DNA from: Trichoplusia ni
Taxonomy: Eukaryota > Arthropoda > Insecta > Lepidoptera > Noctuidae
NCBI RefSeq assembly: GCF_003590095.1
Contig: NC_039481.1
Span: 9,703,895 to 9,767,894 of the forward strand
DNA: 64,000 bases
Direction: 5' to 3'
Positions 21,374 to 33,700 of this stretch are shown here, in pieces (positions within the stretch are counted from its first letter, which is position 1; every line of letters starts with the position of its first letter). The position numbers were made by a program, and so were the translations under genes. The notes under the pieces are model-generated. The model saw only the letters and a list, made by a program, of their open reading frames with translations, was not told where the DNA came from and searched no databases.

Positions 21374-21590
21374 TTAAATTTTTGAAAAATATTTTATTTT
21401 TTGGCTTTTTTTTTAAACCTATTTTTGATAAAATAAATTAAATTTTTAACAATTTAAGGTAATTGTAGCATCGAATGTCTTTCCTTAAGATGTTTTTAAA
21501 ATTTACATAGATTATTAGTTAAATAAATCTGCGCCAAAAAGTTTATTTGCATGAGTCATTCTAATCACAAATCTCTTCTTAAGACATACA

Positions 21591-21705
21591 ATGTTTGTCT
21601 GGCAAGGGGTTAGAACTATAAAAAATGTCTGGCTAATAAGGAAATATCATCTAATTATTACCCAAATATTATATATAAAAATCAGCTATTACACTTTAAC
21701 GTAAG
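21591..21705 (+). repeat. Third, diverged copy of the inner arm sequence
   Basis: ATGTTTGTCTGGCAAGGGGT and the text to AACGTAAGTAAT repeat, in direct orientation, bases 21891-22005 with scattered differences. The element thus carries an older copy of its own arm in its interior. Confidence 0.75.
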
Positions 21706-21764
21706 TAATGATATAATTAATGTTATTCTTATCATTTATAACGAATATTTAATTAATAATAATT

Positions 21765-22302
21765 GAAGATAGCACATATTATTGTTTTAGTTGATGTAAG
21801 CATGTATTAAATACTAAACAATACAAACGCATCTCACTCGCACCCACTTATATACATACTGCCTCGCGCTCGCTCCTACAGCTACCCTACATGCTTGTCT
21901 GGCAAGGGGTTGGAACTATAAAAAATGTCTGGCTAATGAGGAAACATCATCTACTTATTACCCAAGTATTATATATAAAAATCAGCTTTTATACTATAAC
22001 GTAAGTTAAACTATAATTTCATGAACATTAAGGGTGTCTGGCAAGGGGTTGCCACGATGTTAAGTGTCTGGCAATGAATAACGTGATTTTTAATAATATT
22101 CTGAAGATAATATCAAAAAATCGCACTTTATTATTTGACGAATTTAGATCGGTATTTTACACACCTTTAGTACCGTTTACCTGCCTAAGCCACTATAACC
22201 CAAACTTCATAATGGTCCATCGTTCTTACCTGGGTTGGGAGTATGCGCTGACAATCTTTCAGCTTTTATAAAATAACGAAGGTCTGGGGTTCACGGGCTC
22301 TT
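21765..22302 (-). repeat. Right inverted arm of the element
   Basis: Mirror image of the left arm. TGTCTGGC (the complement of GCCAGACA) occurs near 21897, 21926, 22035 and 22066. Confidence 0.85.
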
Positions 22303-22467
22303 AGACTATAAATATGACATATAATTTAAAATTCTTTCGCATAATAATATGACAATGTACTTAGATTTACACAACTTGCATCAGGAACATACCGATATTA
22401 GGACCTGGGCAGGCAAAGACTGTTCATGGCATCCATATTAATATAATTAAAGACTTTAACAAATAAC

Positions 22468-22664
22468 AGTACGGGTAGCCGAGTGGTTGAGTTCACCACG
22501 CCAAACTTACAATGCGCGACGTGGCATGGGTTTGATCCCCGTATAAGACAAGCGTTTAGGTGATCCACGAATGCTTGTCCTGAGTCTTGAGTGTTTTTGT
22601 GCATGTGACTTGAATTTAAAGAAGGAAGGAAGAAGGATTCAAATCGTTAACGCGGGAGTCGTTT
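22468..22664 (+). repeat. tRNA-derived SINE, family A
   Basis: GGTAGCCGAGTGGTTGAG (A box), CACGCCAAACTTAC, GGGTTTGATCCC (B box), AAGACAAGCGTTTAGGTGAT and an end in AACGCGGGAGTCGTTT. It lies just right of the inverted-arm element. Confidence 0.8.
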
Positions 22665-25600
22665 AAAAAAAATAGACCTTTTATAACACATCTGTGCAAT
22701 TAGACTGTTTCACTGAACTTTTGGACCGCGGTAGCCATGTTGAGATGTAAAGAGTATCTATACCAAAACAGTCTTGTCTGCTTTAGCCCATAACTGACTA
22801 GACAACTTAAACATAATTTGTTATTGTTTTGATTTTGGCAAACGATACTGTTCTTAGCTTATTCGGAAGTCTTATATATTGGTGTTGGCCTTTATCCAAT
22901 GATTGGTAAAAAATCGAATAGTACGTCTTCCACTCATTGTTAGTATGGTTGGTACAATCTGGTGTAAGAGTTTATAGGTCCACCCGACCGCCTCTAGTAT
23001 TTTGCGACACATATTGGAACCCAACAATTTTCCGCCAACTATAATTATAAAACCATTTTCATTTCCTATACCTTTTCTTCCGTGGCGAATATCATCGTTA
23101 CCATAATCAAAGCAATAAAATCGTAACATCTAATTAATAACAATCGAAGCGAAAAATCGATGCTTATTGCTTAATTGAAATCGTAAAATAGTTAACAATG
23201 AATTATACAATAAGTACAACGACAGTTTTATAAAAACTGACCTAAACATATTGATATGATTACATTTATATGGAAAACTCGCCGCTTACGTGTTCTGGGC
23301 ACAGGCAGAGGTAGAACTAAGATCAAATTGTTTATCTATTCAATTGGAATTCTGAAAAGCCAGTTAAATGAACTCCACTGTCTTTTGTTTTTGTCCATAC
23401 ACATTACACAGGTAACTGTCACCCTCGATAAGTGACATGTCAACAATCGTAAACGCTATAATGTATGGAATTGACAAGTCTGTTGCAAAATCTTATTTCA
23501 TACATTTGTATGATGCCTGTCAACTTTTACACTTGTATATACCGTCAATAGTCGACGGGGACAGCCCCCGTCTTTATGCCCAGAACGACATTTTTGGAAA
23601 ACCAGAAATATATAAATTATGCTCTTTCAGAGAAAAATAAACAAGTGATGTGAAAATTATACACCATCAATATTCATTCGCTCTCCGGTTTTTAAACACC
23701 ACATAATATAATTTGAATGATAAAACACTTATAAATAATGAAAGTACAACGATTGTTTATTAATAAACTTTAATAATATCTATTTTAATGTTAAATCTTT
23801 AAAATTTACCGAATAGACACAAATTGGGATTTCACTGAAGAATTACGAACATATTGAAGGAGACCATCGGGACAACAATTTATAATAATGATTAGCTACA
23901 GTCGTTAGATAATGAATCATATATTTTTAATAAGTATTTGCGTATTTTTATGTGAAACTTGGTATAATTATTATTTTTATTTCCATCCATAACTGAGCGC
24001 AAAGTAGATAACTCTTCATTGTAAGGACTGGACTTTACCAAGAACTCCATAAATAGGTAGATCTATCACCGTTGTGTAAGAGAGATGGCGGGCTACAATG
24101 AGTATAATGGTCTCTCGCTTCAACAACCAGAGCTCATACTAGGTAGGCGCAGATGTTGACGTCTGACTAACTTACTGTGACTAGTTTCGGAGTTCTTAAT
24201 CATGAGTTGATGAGGCGGTGCACGGTGGTTAGTAATCATGAAGACGCCTCACGATAGTTATAATGACCTTGACATTATCCAAAGTTTCGCATAAAACCGC
24301 ATTGTTAATTTAAAAAGTATCTTTATCATTTCGTAGTCCTAACTCATCTAAGGCATTACACGACCCGTTTATTTTACGGCGGAAATATTAACTAGTTTAG
24401 TATCAAGTCCAAGTTTACAAAACTATGATAAATATCCAATATAAATACAAGTATAGACACACACGTTATGTACCTACACTAGTACATAAATACTCTGTAG
24501 AGATACATTTTATAAAAACATTTATAAGGCAGATCATATAAGGAGAGGCGATCGCGTGGAAAGAATTACGTGTGGATGAAACATACAGATATAAGTAGGT
24601 ATACATAGAGACCTCCGCACTAAATGTCAATCATTTGGTTTGAAGGCCTATACCTACATTTTAAAACATAAAATCTATCATAAGTCATACATATGTAAGT
24701 GGCATAATTAATTCAGCTACAAGTAAGTGACACCCAACTGCATGAAAAGGACATTTCAATTCGACACTTGTCAATTTCATACATTCGAGAGATTGGAAAA
24801 CATAAGTACCTACGCAAAGAATTATCACTCCCTATGCAGCTATGGTAAGAACAGATTAAAAAAAATACACATTCATCCCACGCGATCGTAGCATTTATCT
24901 AAGATAAGATAAAAATAATAAGAGATCACATTTTATAGATAGTCTTATAACGGTTATTAAGTAGATTGTCTGCCATTATCCAGACACGATGAGATTGCTT
25001 ATTATTTAGAATATTGAATTAAGAATAAGACACCTATTTACATCGGCGACCTGTCAACTCGACTGTCATCGTCAGTTGTAATTTGACGTCATCGTTCCGA
25101 AGTCTAAGTACCTAGACCTACTCTATATAACCATTACAGGGTCCTTTACCCGCTAAACTGTCTAGATTTATGAAATAAACATTGCTATTAGTTATCTGAG
25201 TATATTATATTCCTCGTTATTGCTTAATTGTATGAAAACGAAGCTTTATCTCCTAAAATGGTGAACGTCATTGATGAATCGTTTTTTTTTATTCGTTTTT
25301 CTTCTGTATACATTTCCCGAAGGCCTGTATTTATATTGACGTATTAATCAACTAAACTATTCTTCATTATAACGTCTATCGGCTACGCAAACTATTTTTG
25401 TGCATTATTTGGTTATTTAAATTGTGCTGGATTAAAATGTAAAAAAATGGGCTTACAGCAAGAAGGATGTGAAAAATAAACTAAAATGGTGGCCGACAGC
25501 ATGAAATAAATAAACACGTTTTTTTAATGTCTTTTTCTTTATTTTTTAACGTGCCTCTCTCTAATCATCCAACATAAATGAAAAAAATAGTAAGTAATTT

Positions 25601-27097
25601 AAATTAACATAATTCAAATAGTTTTAGTTACTGTAAGCCCGTTATTAGGATATTGACTGATTAAGTATTTACTTATTTTTAAATCTGTTAAACGGCTACG
25701 GTCGTTGATCAAATATTGTACTACATTTGGCTACTCTATTATTCAATAGGGAAAGTCTTAACCCACTGAGTTTCATAATGACAACAGTCAGGAAAAGAAC
25801 TAGTTTATAATTTCTTTCAGCTATAGTTTTTAGATTAGGATTGCTATAATTCACCGCCTAAGCAGTAAGTGCCTAAATATCTAGGTAGTTTTTAATACCT
25901 CCCTGTTTCAGAAATAACCTATTTCATGGACAGTCTCCAGTAAAAATGTGACGTGTGCATATAGCCAAACATTGCAATAATTCGTTGTTTTAAAACATCA
26001 TAATAGCCAACAATATTTAAGATTTTTTTCAAGTCTTGGAAGGCATTTTTGGCAGCTTTTATAGGTACACTATTTTAGGGTCTAAATATTCAAATGGGAC
26101 GAAATTGTGTTCGAGAATTGTATTCAATGAATTTCAAAATTATCTTGTCTCGTCTTAAATATTTAGGAAAATTTAAAATCGGGTTTTAATTCGTAATTAT
26201 ATTGACGTTTTGCTAATAAATTCGCGCAGTCTGTTCCCAATTCATATTTGCTATGTTGTGTGTGAAAATTTGGCGAGTAGCCATTTTGTATTACAACCTC
26301 CATTTTACTCGCACTTTCGTTCATCCATTGGTACCACATACAAATATCTTTGCCTAATTTAAAACGACATTAATAACGCCAACACCATAATATACGGTAT
26401 GACATAATATTACAATGATTTTATTTAAATATCGAATTTAATATTATAATGGCTCGATTAATCCATTAAATATATTTATAACATTAAATTTCTTTTATTT
26501 GTTACTTTAAAGACATTTATGAAACGAAAATAGATTCATTAGTAACTGAGAGATAGCTGTTGGATAAATCGTAACAAAGATAGCTTTTTAGAAAAAGAAG
26601 GTTTCAAGTAAGAAGTTTTTAACAGAGGTAGAAATATTCGATGATAGATATCTATTAAATTCATTAGAAAATATTATGAATAATGTAGAATATTATATTT
26701 ATTTATACTATACATATACGAGACTCATGGTCTTAGATTTGAGTCAATTTGAAATTCGTTTCGAAACATTTAAATCACGAAAAGTTTGAAACTATTCCAA
26801 AAATCGTCAGTCTTCTGAATTTCTAAGAAAATACAGAATCTCTTTCGTAGAATTGCTTTTGGTCTTAGCGGTAACTTTAAATATCTATGTAAACATTTTA
26901 TGTATCATTAACAGAAATGAATACGTTTTATTATAATTTTATTTTAACAATATTATGCAGTTCGTTCAATGTACGAAAAACTAGTCAAACAATTGACTAA
27001 TTATCCAATTAAAATATTTGAAGTAAACTTAGAAGTTTATTGCAAAAATATTATTTATGATGTACTGAGTGTTAAAACTTACAGAAAGAATATCGTA
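22665..27097. other. AT-rich stretch without recognised genes
   Basis: Only short, motif-free open frames occur, for example at 22872-23129 (minus) and 23437-23640 (plus). Near 24084-24125 there is AGAGATGGC..GCTACA..AATGGTCTCTC, which recurs in diverged form near 59590-59632. Part of the stretch may be 3' UTR of the kinase gene if a distal poly(A) site is used. Confidence 0.35.
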
Positions 27098-27103
27098 TTT
27101 ATT
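27098..27103 (-). terminator. Candidate poly(A) signal of the diacylglycerol kinase gene
   Basis: TTTATT on the plus strand is AATAAA on the minus strand, about 390 bases past the stop codon. Other AATAAA motifs lie further on, so the choice is uncertain. Confidence 0.3.
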
Positions 27104-27492
27104 TTTTAACTTTGTACGGAGTAATTCCGATTGAAATACCGCCTTCAAAATGGCGTCGCGTGACGCTATCGTTAATCACACAGTTATAACTCAAAAAGGG
27201 ATATCAAAGCTCCACGTTTGAAAACAATGCTCTGATTTTCCTTCATTCATGAGTATATTATCATCTACTTACATCCCCTACATCAAATATATAGTTTTCA
27301 AATAAGATACATCACTATTCATTATTCTATAGATGAAAATATTATATTTAAATAGGTGGGTAAACTCTGGTAATATTTAAGGACAATTTTAGAACGTTAC
27401 GCTATTTAATCAAAAATCTGTTTATGGAAGAAAAATCAGATCATTCAGATCATTTAAGCAAGGCCATCCCCTTCGGAGCGGCCTCGCCGTCG

Positions 27493-27771
27493 TCACTGCA
27501 GCTCCTTGACAGCTTGTAGGATCCTCTTGACGTGTCCTACCTTGGTGACACCGAGATCCTTCAGGTCCCTCCTCGCAAGCGACAGCAATTCCCTTCCTGT
27601 GACGTCGTGCTTAGCGAAGGCCTCAGCGTACTCGTTGAGCTGAAGCGACTCCAGCCAGGTCTGGACCTCCTTTACTCCCCATGAGCGGACCTGAGCGGCG
27701 GTGAACGTCGGCGTCGGGCCTTCGGATACGCTTCGTCGGCCTCTCAGCCAGCGACTGCCTTTCTTTTGGAC
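27493..27771 (-). CDS. DGKH: DGK last exon: SAM domain and stop
   Basis: The exon starts after TCCTTAG and encodes VQKKGSRWLRGRRSV, then AAQVRSWGVKEVQTWLESLQ, LNEYAEAFAKHDVTGRELL, RRDLKDLGVTKVGHVKRIL, QAVKELQ and TGA. This is a typical C-terminal SAM domain, which in this family mediates oligomerisation. Confidence 0.95.
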   Translation of the reverse strand, partial: VQKKGSRWLRGRRSVSEGPTPTFTAAQVRSWGVKEVQTWLESLQLNEYAEAFAKHDVTGRELLSLARRDLKDLGVTKVGHVKRILQAVKELQ

Positions 27772-30700
27772 CTAAGGACCAGGTGAAAGGGAGACTAATG
27801 AACGCTGAGTAGGGTAACAGTTATGTACTTAGATGATGGCAAATTTCAAAGGAAGAACTATACAAACGTCACAATGACCCTCCTGACTATACTGTGTTGT
27901 TGAAGAACGAGTATAATCGGATACCGTCTAATGATAATCTACGATATGGTTTGGGGATTCTGACGGGCGAACACTGGGATATGGGCGTGAAATAAAGTAC
28001 CCTTAGTTAATACGGCAGAATAATCTCGAAATTTCTTTATTTATTTCATTGACTGAGAGAAGTTTCATACCTCATCGGTTTGTAGGAAGGCGTATCCATC
28101 GTGAAGTGTTGCTCGTGCCAGGTGAGCTCGTAAGGACGCGGCGGCTCCGGCGCCTGCGCCGCTTATGCCACCGCTCTCTACTAGTTCGTGGCAGCTTTCG
28201 ACCTTCATACACAAAACATAAGTAATTTGTTTAACTCGCTAATAAGAGATCATCACAAAGCTAAAAGAAGATTTATTGAAAAATAAATAATTGGTATAAT
28301 TGTGTACATGATTTTGAGATCAGACCTAGAAGAGAGTTAATTCTAAAAACCTATATTGATCTTTACATATAAATATTCACGAGCTGATGAAAATTTGTAC
28401 GGGAGGACTAATAATAAATAAAATAAATAATAGATGCGGCCAACACCACATACATTGTTCTGAACCAAGTAAAGTAAGTTGCTAAAGCACTTGTGTTATG
28501 GAATTCAGATACAACGAAGGTACCACAAACACCCAGACCCGAGACAATGTAGAAATGTGATTTTTTTTACATTGACCCGATCGGGGATCGAACCCGGGAA
28601 CTCAGGGTTGTCTTATTTCAGTTTACAAAACTGATATTTCAGTTATGAGTTGTGGAATCATTTATTATTATCATAGTCTCACCAGCGTAGCTAGCAGTCG
28701 CCTCAGCTGCGGCGCGGGCAGGAGCTTGCCGTCGGCGTCCTGCAGCGCGTCCGCGTGCGCCGCGACCCGCCGCGCGAGTGACACGCCGTGCGATACGCCG
28801 CCGCTGGCAGACGTCTCGCTTATACATGATAGTTTGACCTGCGATCGCGAAGTTCTATGGATTAGGCACTTATTTCTCTTTATGTACTTCATGTGACTAA
28901 GCGGATACGAGAAAAAGGGTTACCTTAAAAAAATTAACTAACACGAAAAGCGTTTCGAAGGATCAATAAATGTTCCAATTTAAAGATGTTTGGTGGTATT
29001 GACTAGTAGTTATTTTTTTATAATTTTACTAGATATCGATAAGATTTTTGTTCATAATAATTTCCAATTAAATACGAACATGTTTAACCAGCGTATTGAT
29101 ATCGTCGAGCAAGGCCAACAATTGCGAGTTCTCGGCCGCAGAGAGTGCGACTCGCGGACTGCCGAGCCCTGCGCCTGCGCCGGAGCCGGCCAGCGCGTGC
29201 GCCTTCAGCTGCTGCTTCTCATCCCACGTTCTAAGCAAGACAAACATTCATATACCATAGAACTACACTTCTGTGGGCCTACCGAAGCTTTTTATACAGT
29301 GCGCGCAAATGCCTGTCACCTGCTGACGTACTCGCATGTAAAGTTACGAGAAGTATGGAGCTATTGACAAAAAGCTCTCGGGGGAGATAAACAAACAAGA
29401 GAGCAGTTGCCTGTTGTTTTGTTCGTTTATCACCCCGTTTATCAGAAGTTGTCTTGCACTTGCGAGTAAAATATAAGGCTATTATGAAAGCTAGACACTA
29501 CACGGCGCAAAAGATAGTGCTGGGTTCTCTACTCGAGTAAGACGGAATAATAGAAAAAAGTGTTAGGTGCAGTAAAGTAAAAAAACAGACAACAATAAGA
29601 CATAAAAAGCCATAGACTGTAGGTAATGGTAGAATTGAAGGAAGAGATCGGTTCGCAGTGGGACAGTGATGGCCAAAACAGAAAATAATTTTAAAATTTG
29701 ACCTTCAGACCTTTGTTCAGTTCCAAAAACGCAATTGTTTGGCACTTAAAGTGTTTTCTGAGCCAGGAAATTCACTACTATATATATTCGGTTTAAAGAT
29801 ATTTTATATTATCATACATTCCTAAAAAAAAAACCATTAACCAAGCTAAGTGTCCTTTAAATATAAACACCACTGACCTAAACTTAACTAACCTAAGACT
29901 AGTCTCGAGGGCTCTGGACCGGCACAGCATCTGGGCTCTGTTCTTGTGTATGATCCGGACGCAGCCGGGGGGCTGCAGCCAGGCCTCGCCGTCCACCTGC
30001 ACCGGGACACAGTCTTCACCGAGGATGTTGATCTGGACCGCGCGGCATTGCGCTATGCGGTGCTTCTGCAGGTTTATCAGACGGGATGCTGCCATTTGAG
30101 CCGATCCGAAAACTGCTACGACCTGGAATGTGGGGTAAAAATGGTCCTTAACTTAATTCCAAAAAAATAACTTGTGTTCCTCAATTTTAAGTTCTTAAAT
30201 ACTTGGTATCCGAAAAATATCGTACAAGGCACTCCTTTAGAAAAATCGCGAATGTAAGCGATGTATTTAATCAAACAAACAGAAGGTAGTAATTTCGTTT
30301 ACACAAACAATTTAACAATACTACCCCCGGCTGACAGGTAATTAGATACTGACATATTTCAAGGCTATGTTCAGACACATAAAGATCTAATTCCAACATC
30401 AGGTGGAAAAGGATTTAGGGGAATCCAGCCTTCACAATCCCTGATGGAATACGTCAAAATACGGTCAGAGCGGTTCTTGTACAACATATCACAAACAGGG
30501 CTTAAGATGTAAGGGAAAGTCTCGAAAGGATTAACTAAGGTATCCTCTACCCTCCCCTCTCCTTTTACAATGTCACTGTGAATTAATTTCTCAACATGAA
30601 TTAATTTGTGCGCCGTCTTATATCGTGAAGTCTAATTAAGAAAATAATTAAATTGAAGGTGACGGTTTTATTAAAACTGTACCGAGGATCTTGAAATTTT

Positions 30701-33700
30701 GATTTTACGCTAAATTGTGCTTCAGCAATGGGAAAGATATCAAAATTTATCAAGTGGTGTATAGAAGGACTAAATATTGAAGGTATAACAGACCAAATAT
30801 AAATCATTTTTTTTTTAAGAAAGGAAGACGAAAATATAATTCCATACGTGAAAAAAAGTTTGTTTCTATGTCTAACCTAGCAAAAAAAAATGAGTATTCA
30901 GAAGAAATAAGGATCACAATTAGGATTTACGCTACAAATATTAAAGTTTAGCCCAGTACTTTCACATTTACATTGGTAGTTACGTGAATAACTGAATCTT
31001 CTGTCTTCAGAGTCGACTTTTCTTAACTTACCTATCCAAATTAGATTGATTTTTTGGTCAATTTCATACAGTATCATATTTTGCACTTGTTTCTCACCTC
31101 AAGAATTCGATCATCAAACGAAGGAGCGAGGAAGATATCATCAGCTCTGGTACCTCCCCAGAAGTTGGTGCCGCCCATGAATGAAGGTATGTTCAGAACC
31201 ACAATACCTTGCAGTTCTGGCAGAGGTATCCTCTGGCCGTCGCACTCTAGCTGTACCCGTTGACCTAAGTGTCTGGAATGGGGAAAGGTATTTTAACGGA
31301 TATTTAAGGCATTTTAATGAGTTATAAAGATTGCAAGAATTAATATACGAAAAAAGAAATTCATGTATTTTCGTGGGATCTTAGACCAAGATAAAAATAA
31401 ACTAAAACTACTTTAAGATTTAAACGAGTTTCTTATTTGGGTAGCAGTGGTCATTATAACAGTAATTGTCCCTACCGTCACTGGCAATTGACATAATACT
31501 AAATTAGCTACTTCATAAGTAGGTCAACTAAATAAAAAAGGCCACTAAATTCTAACGAAATCATGATAGGCCTACCTGTAAGTCCTGTTCACCCACTCCT
31601 TGGAGCCAAGCACTCCATACCACATGTAGTTCCTGGCCCTGGATCTACACTTCTCTGGATGTTCCTCTCTCTTATTGTGGAAGTCTAGCGTTATCTTCGC
31701 GTCGATTCCAATACCGAAGTAGTTGTTCATCACAGCTCTTTCGTAGAATCCTTCTAGTAGTGTTTCGTCAGGGTCCATGAGAGGACTGACGGCGGCGCAG
31801 AGGGCGTCAGCGTTTGCTAGCAGACACTGGCTGATGAATCCTTGTGTGACATGAGGCCACGCCGGCAGTTGGACTAACGGGTTGATGATCGGCAGCTTCT
31901 TTGCCTTTTCGTTTGCCTCTTTGGAACCAAGCCCTGAGTTTGCGCCACCCTCACCCCATATTGATGACACCGATGTGGATAATCTGTGCGAAATAAGGTA
32001 ATAGGTATATTATGAACTCGACAGTAGCTTTGGAATACAAAATTGTATTCACGTAAAATTTTTCTTGACGTATCAAGTATTTTCAACAACAAGAGTACCT
32101 AATTATTAATTTTGCAAGACTACATTTTTAAGAAATACTCGTTGTAGATGGCATTTTAAAAACGTCCTTTGGTTTATAAATGCAAATATTATCTTAAGTG
32201 CAAGAGTTTTTCCATCGACGCTAGCTAAAGCTTTTAGAATAAATTGTTAAGTAAAACAAAGGCTGAGAATAATTACTACCGAGAATAAACAGCGCTTTGT
32301 TTTTCGAAGTCTTGAGAGAGCTACGCGACTACACTAGATAAATTATTTCAAGTTTTCATAACTTTTTGCGCAAGCCTCGGGGCTTGACATACATTTTCCT
32401 GTTGAATTCGCTACAAAAATGTTGCTATTAAAATATTCATTTGGAAAAATGGAGAATGTTTTTATATAAAGCTATGTGCTTATTTACATAGTATACTTAA
32501 TATTTGATATAATATTACTTACTTATCGGGCTCTCCTGGTTTGAAGAGACTGCCGCATGATATCCTGCGCGTGGCTGCCGGAGAACAGCTCAGGAACTTG
32601 CCGTACTCCGGGTCAGTCTGCCCCAAGAGCCTAGGATTGTCCGACTGTCTCCGCTCTCTAGTACTGCCAATACTTGGCTCTGGAGAATTCACACTGAGAG
32701 TATCCGTTCCCTGATCAAAAATATCACTCAATACTGATGCCATGCGGCTCGGACAAGTCTTCAAGCTCTTCTTATCTTCACTGTGTGACGGTGAAGGAGG
32801 TTCTACCACGACGCTTACTTGTGGAAAACCCGTTACGTCTGAAACATCTGTGTGGTCGTCAAAAGCAAGTTTTGGTGTTTCCAAATAATTGTGGGACTCA
32901 CCCTTTTCACCGCTTCTGAGCTTTTCTTCGGATGTTTTTGGAAGAAGATGAATTAAACTCACATCTTCCATCACACGTTTTTTAAGACTCTTCTTAAATT
33001 GCTTCTTAAAAGATTTCCTGGCTATGTCGTTTCCTTCCTCGAAATGTGCTAAGCTGCAGTACTTCACTTGTTCCTCTGCTTTCGTTGCGTTTTCGATGTA
33101 GAATACTCTATTTTCAAAACCAAACTTCTCTACTTCTACTTCTTTTGGTTTCTTGACTTTCGTTATGTATTTAAGTTTAGCTTCGTTGTTTTTCTCCAAG
33201 CTTGGATTTCGGCTATCCATCGCGATGTCGGACACAGTGTCAGATGTGAATAAGGTTGTGTCATCGGTGTAAGTTTCGTTTTCTCCATTCTTCCCCATCA
33301 TCGCCAACAGTACTTCTTGTCCGAGCATGGAGCTGATGTCGTCCATAATGGACTCTCCGTGTAAGGTCTCAGAGTTGACGTAAGTGGTTTCGGACATTTC
33401 TGGGGAGTCGATGTGTCCGATACCGCCCGCTTCCTCGATCTCCTCTGGTTTCGCTTCAATGATTTCCGATATTAAACTAAAGTCGTCGCTAATGTTGGAC
33501 CCCTCTGAACTACTGGCCTCGATCTCTAAGTCTACGCTGGAGAGGCGCCGGTCGGGCGTGCACTCGCCGCTGGCCGGCGTCACCCTCGCACTCATCTCGA
33601 AGTGCACGTCGTCAGTATACGGTTTGTCGATGTCTATTATAGTCAATTGGTCCGATTCATAAGTATCTCCCTGTAATATCGATCTCTTATCGCTATCATC

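Larger units (their letters stand above)
20243..22302. mobile_element. Non-autonomous DNA element with long terminal inverted arms
   Basis: The left arm (from 20243) and the right arm (ending at 22302) are inverted copies in exact register: positions x and 42545-x match. The outer arm of about 470 bases looks almost identical; I saw only two mismatches in the part compared by eye. Homology resumes inside after an indel of about 50 bases (near 20770-20825 against 21765-21815). The ends read AAGAGCCCGTGAACCCC. The arms carry several GCCAGACA motifs, as expected of subterminal transposase sites. No target-site duplication is visible. The centre holds a 109-codon zinc-finger-like ORF. No transposase is present, and the superfamily is not recognised. 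Confidence 0.85.

Noticed and set aside
28645..28896. Plus-strand 83-codon frame
   Set aside because: Antisense shadow of the kinase exon 28683-28838.
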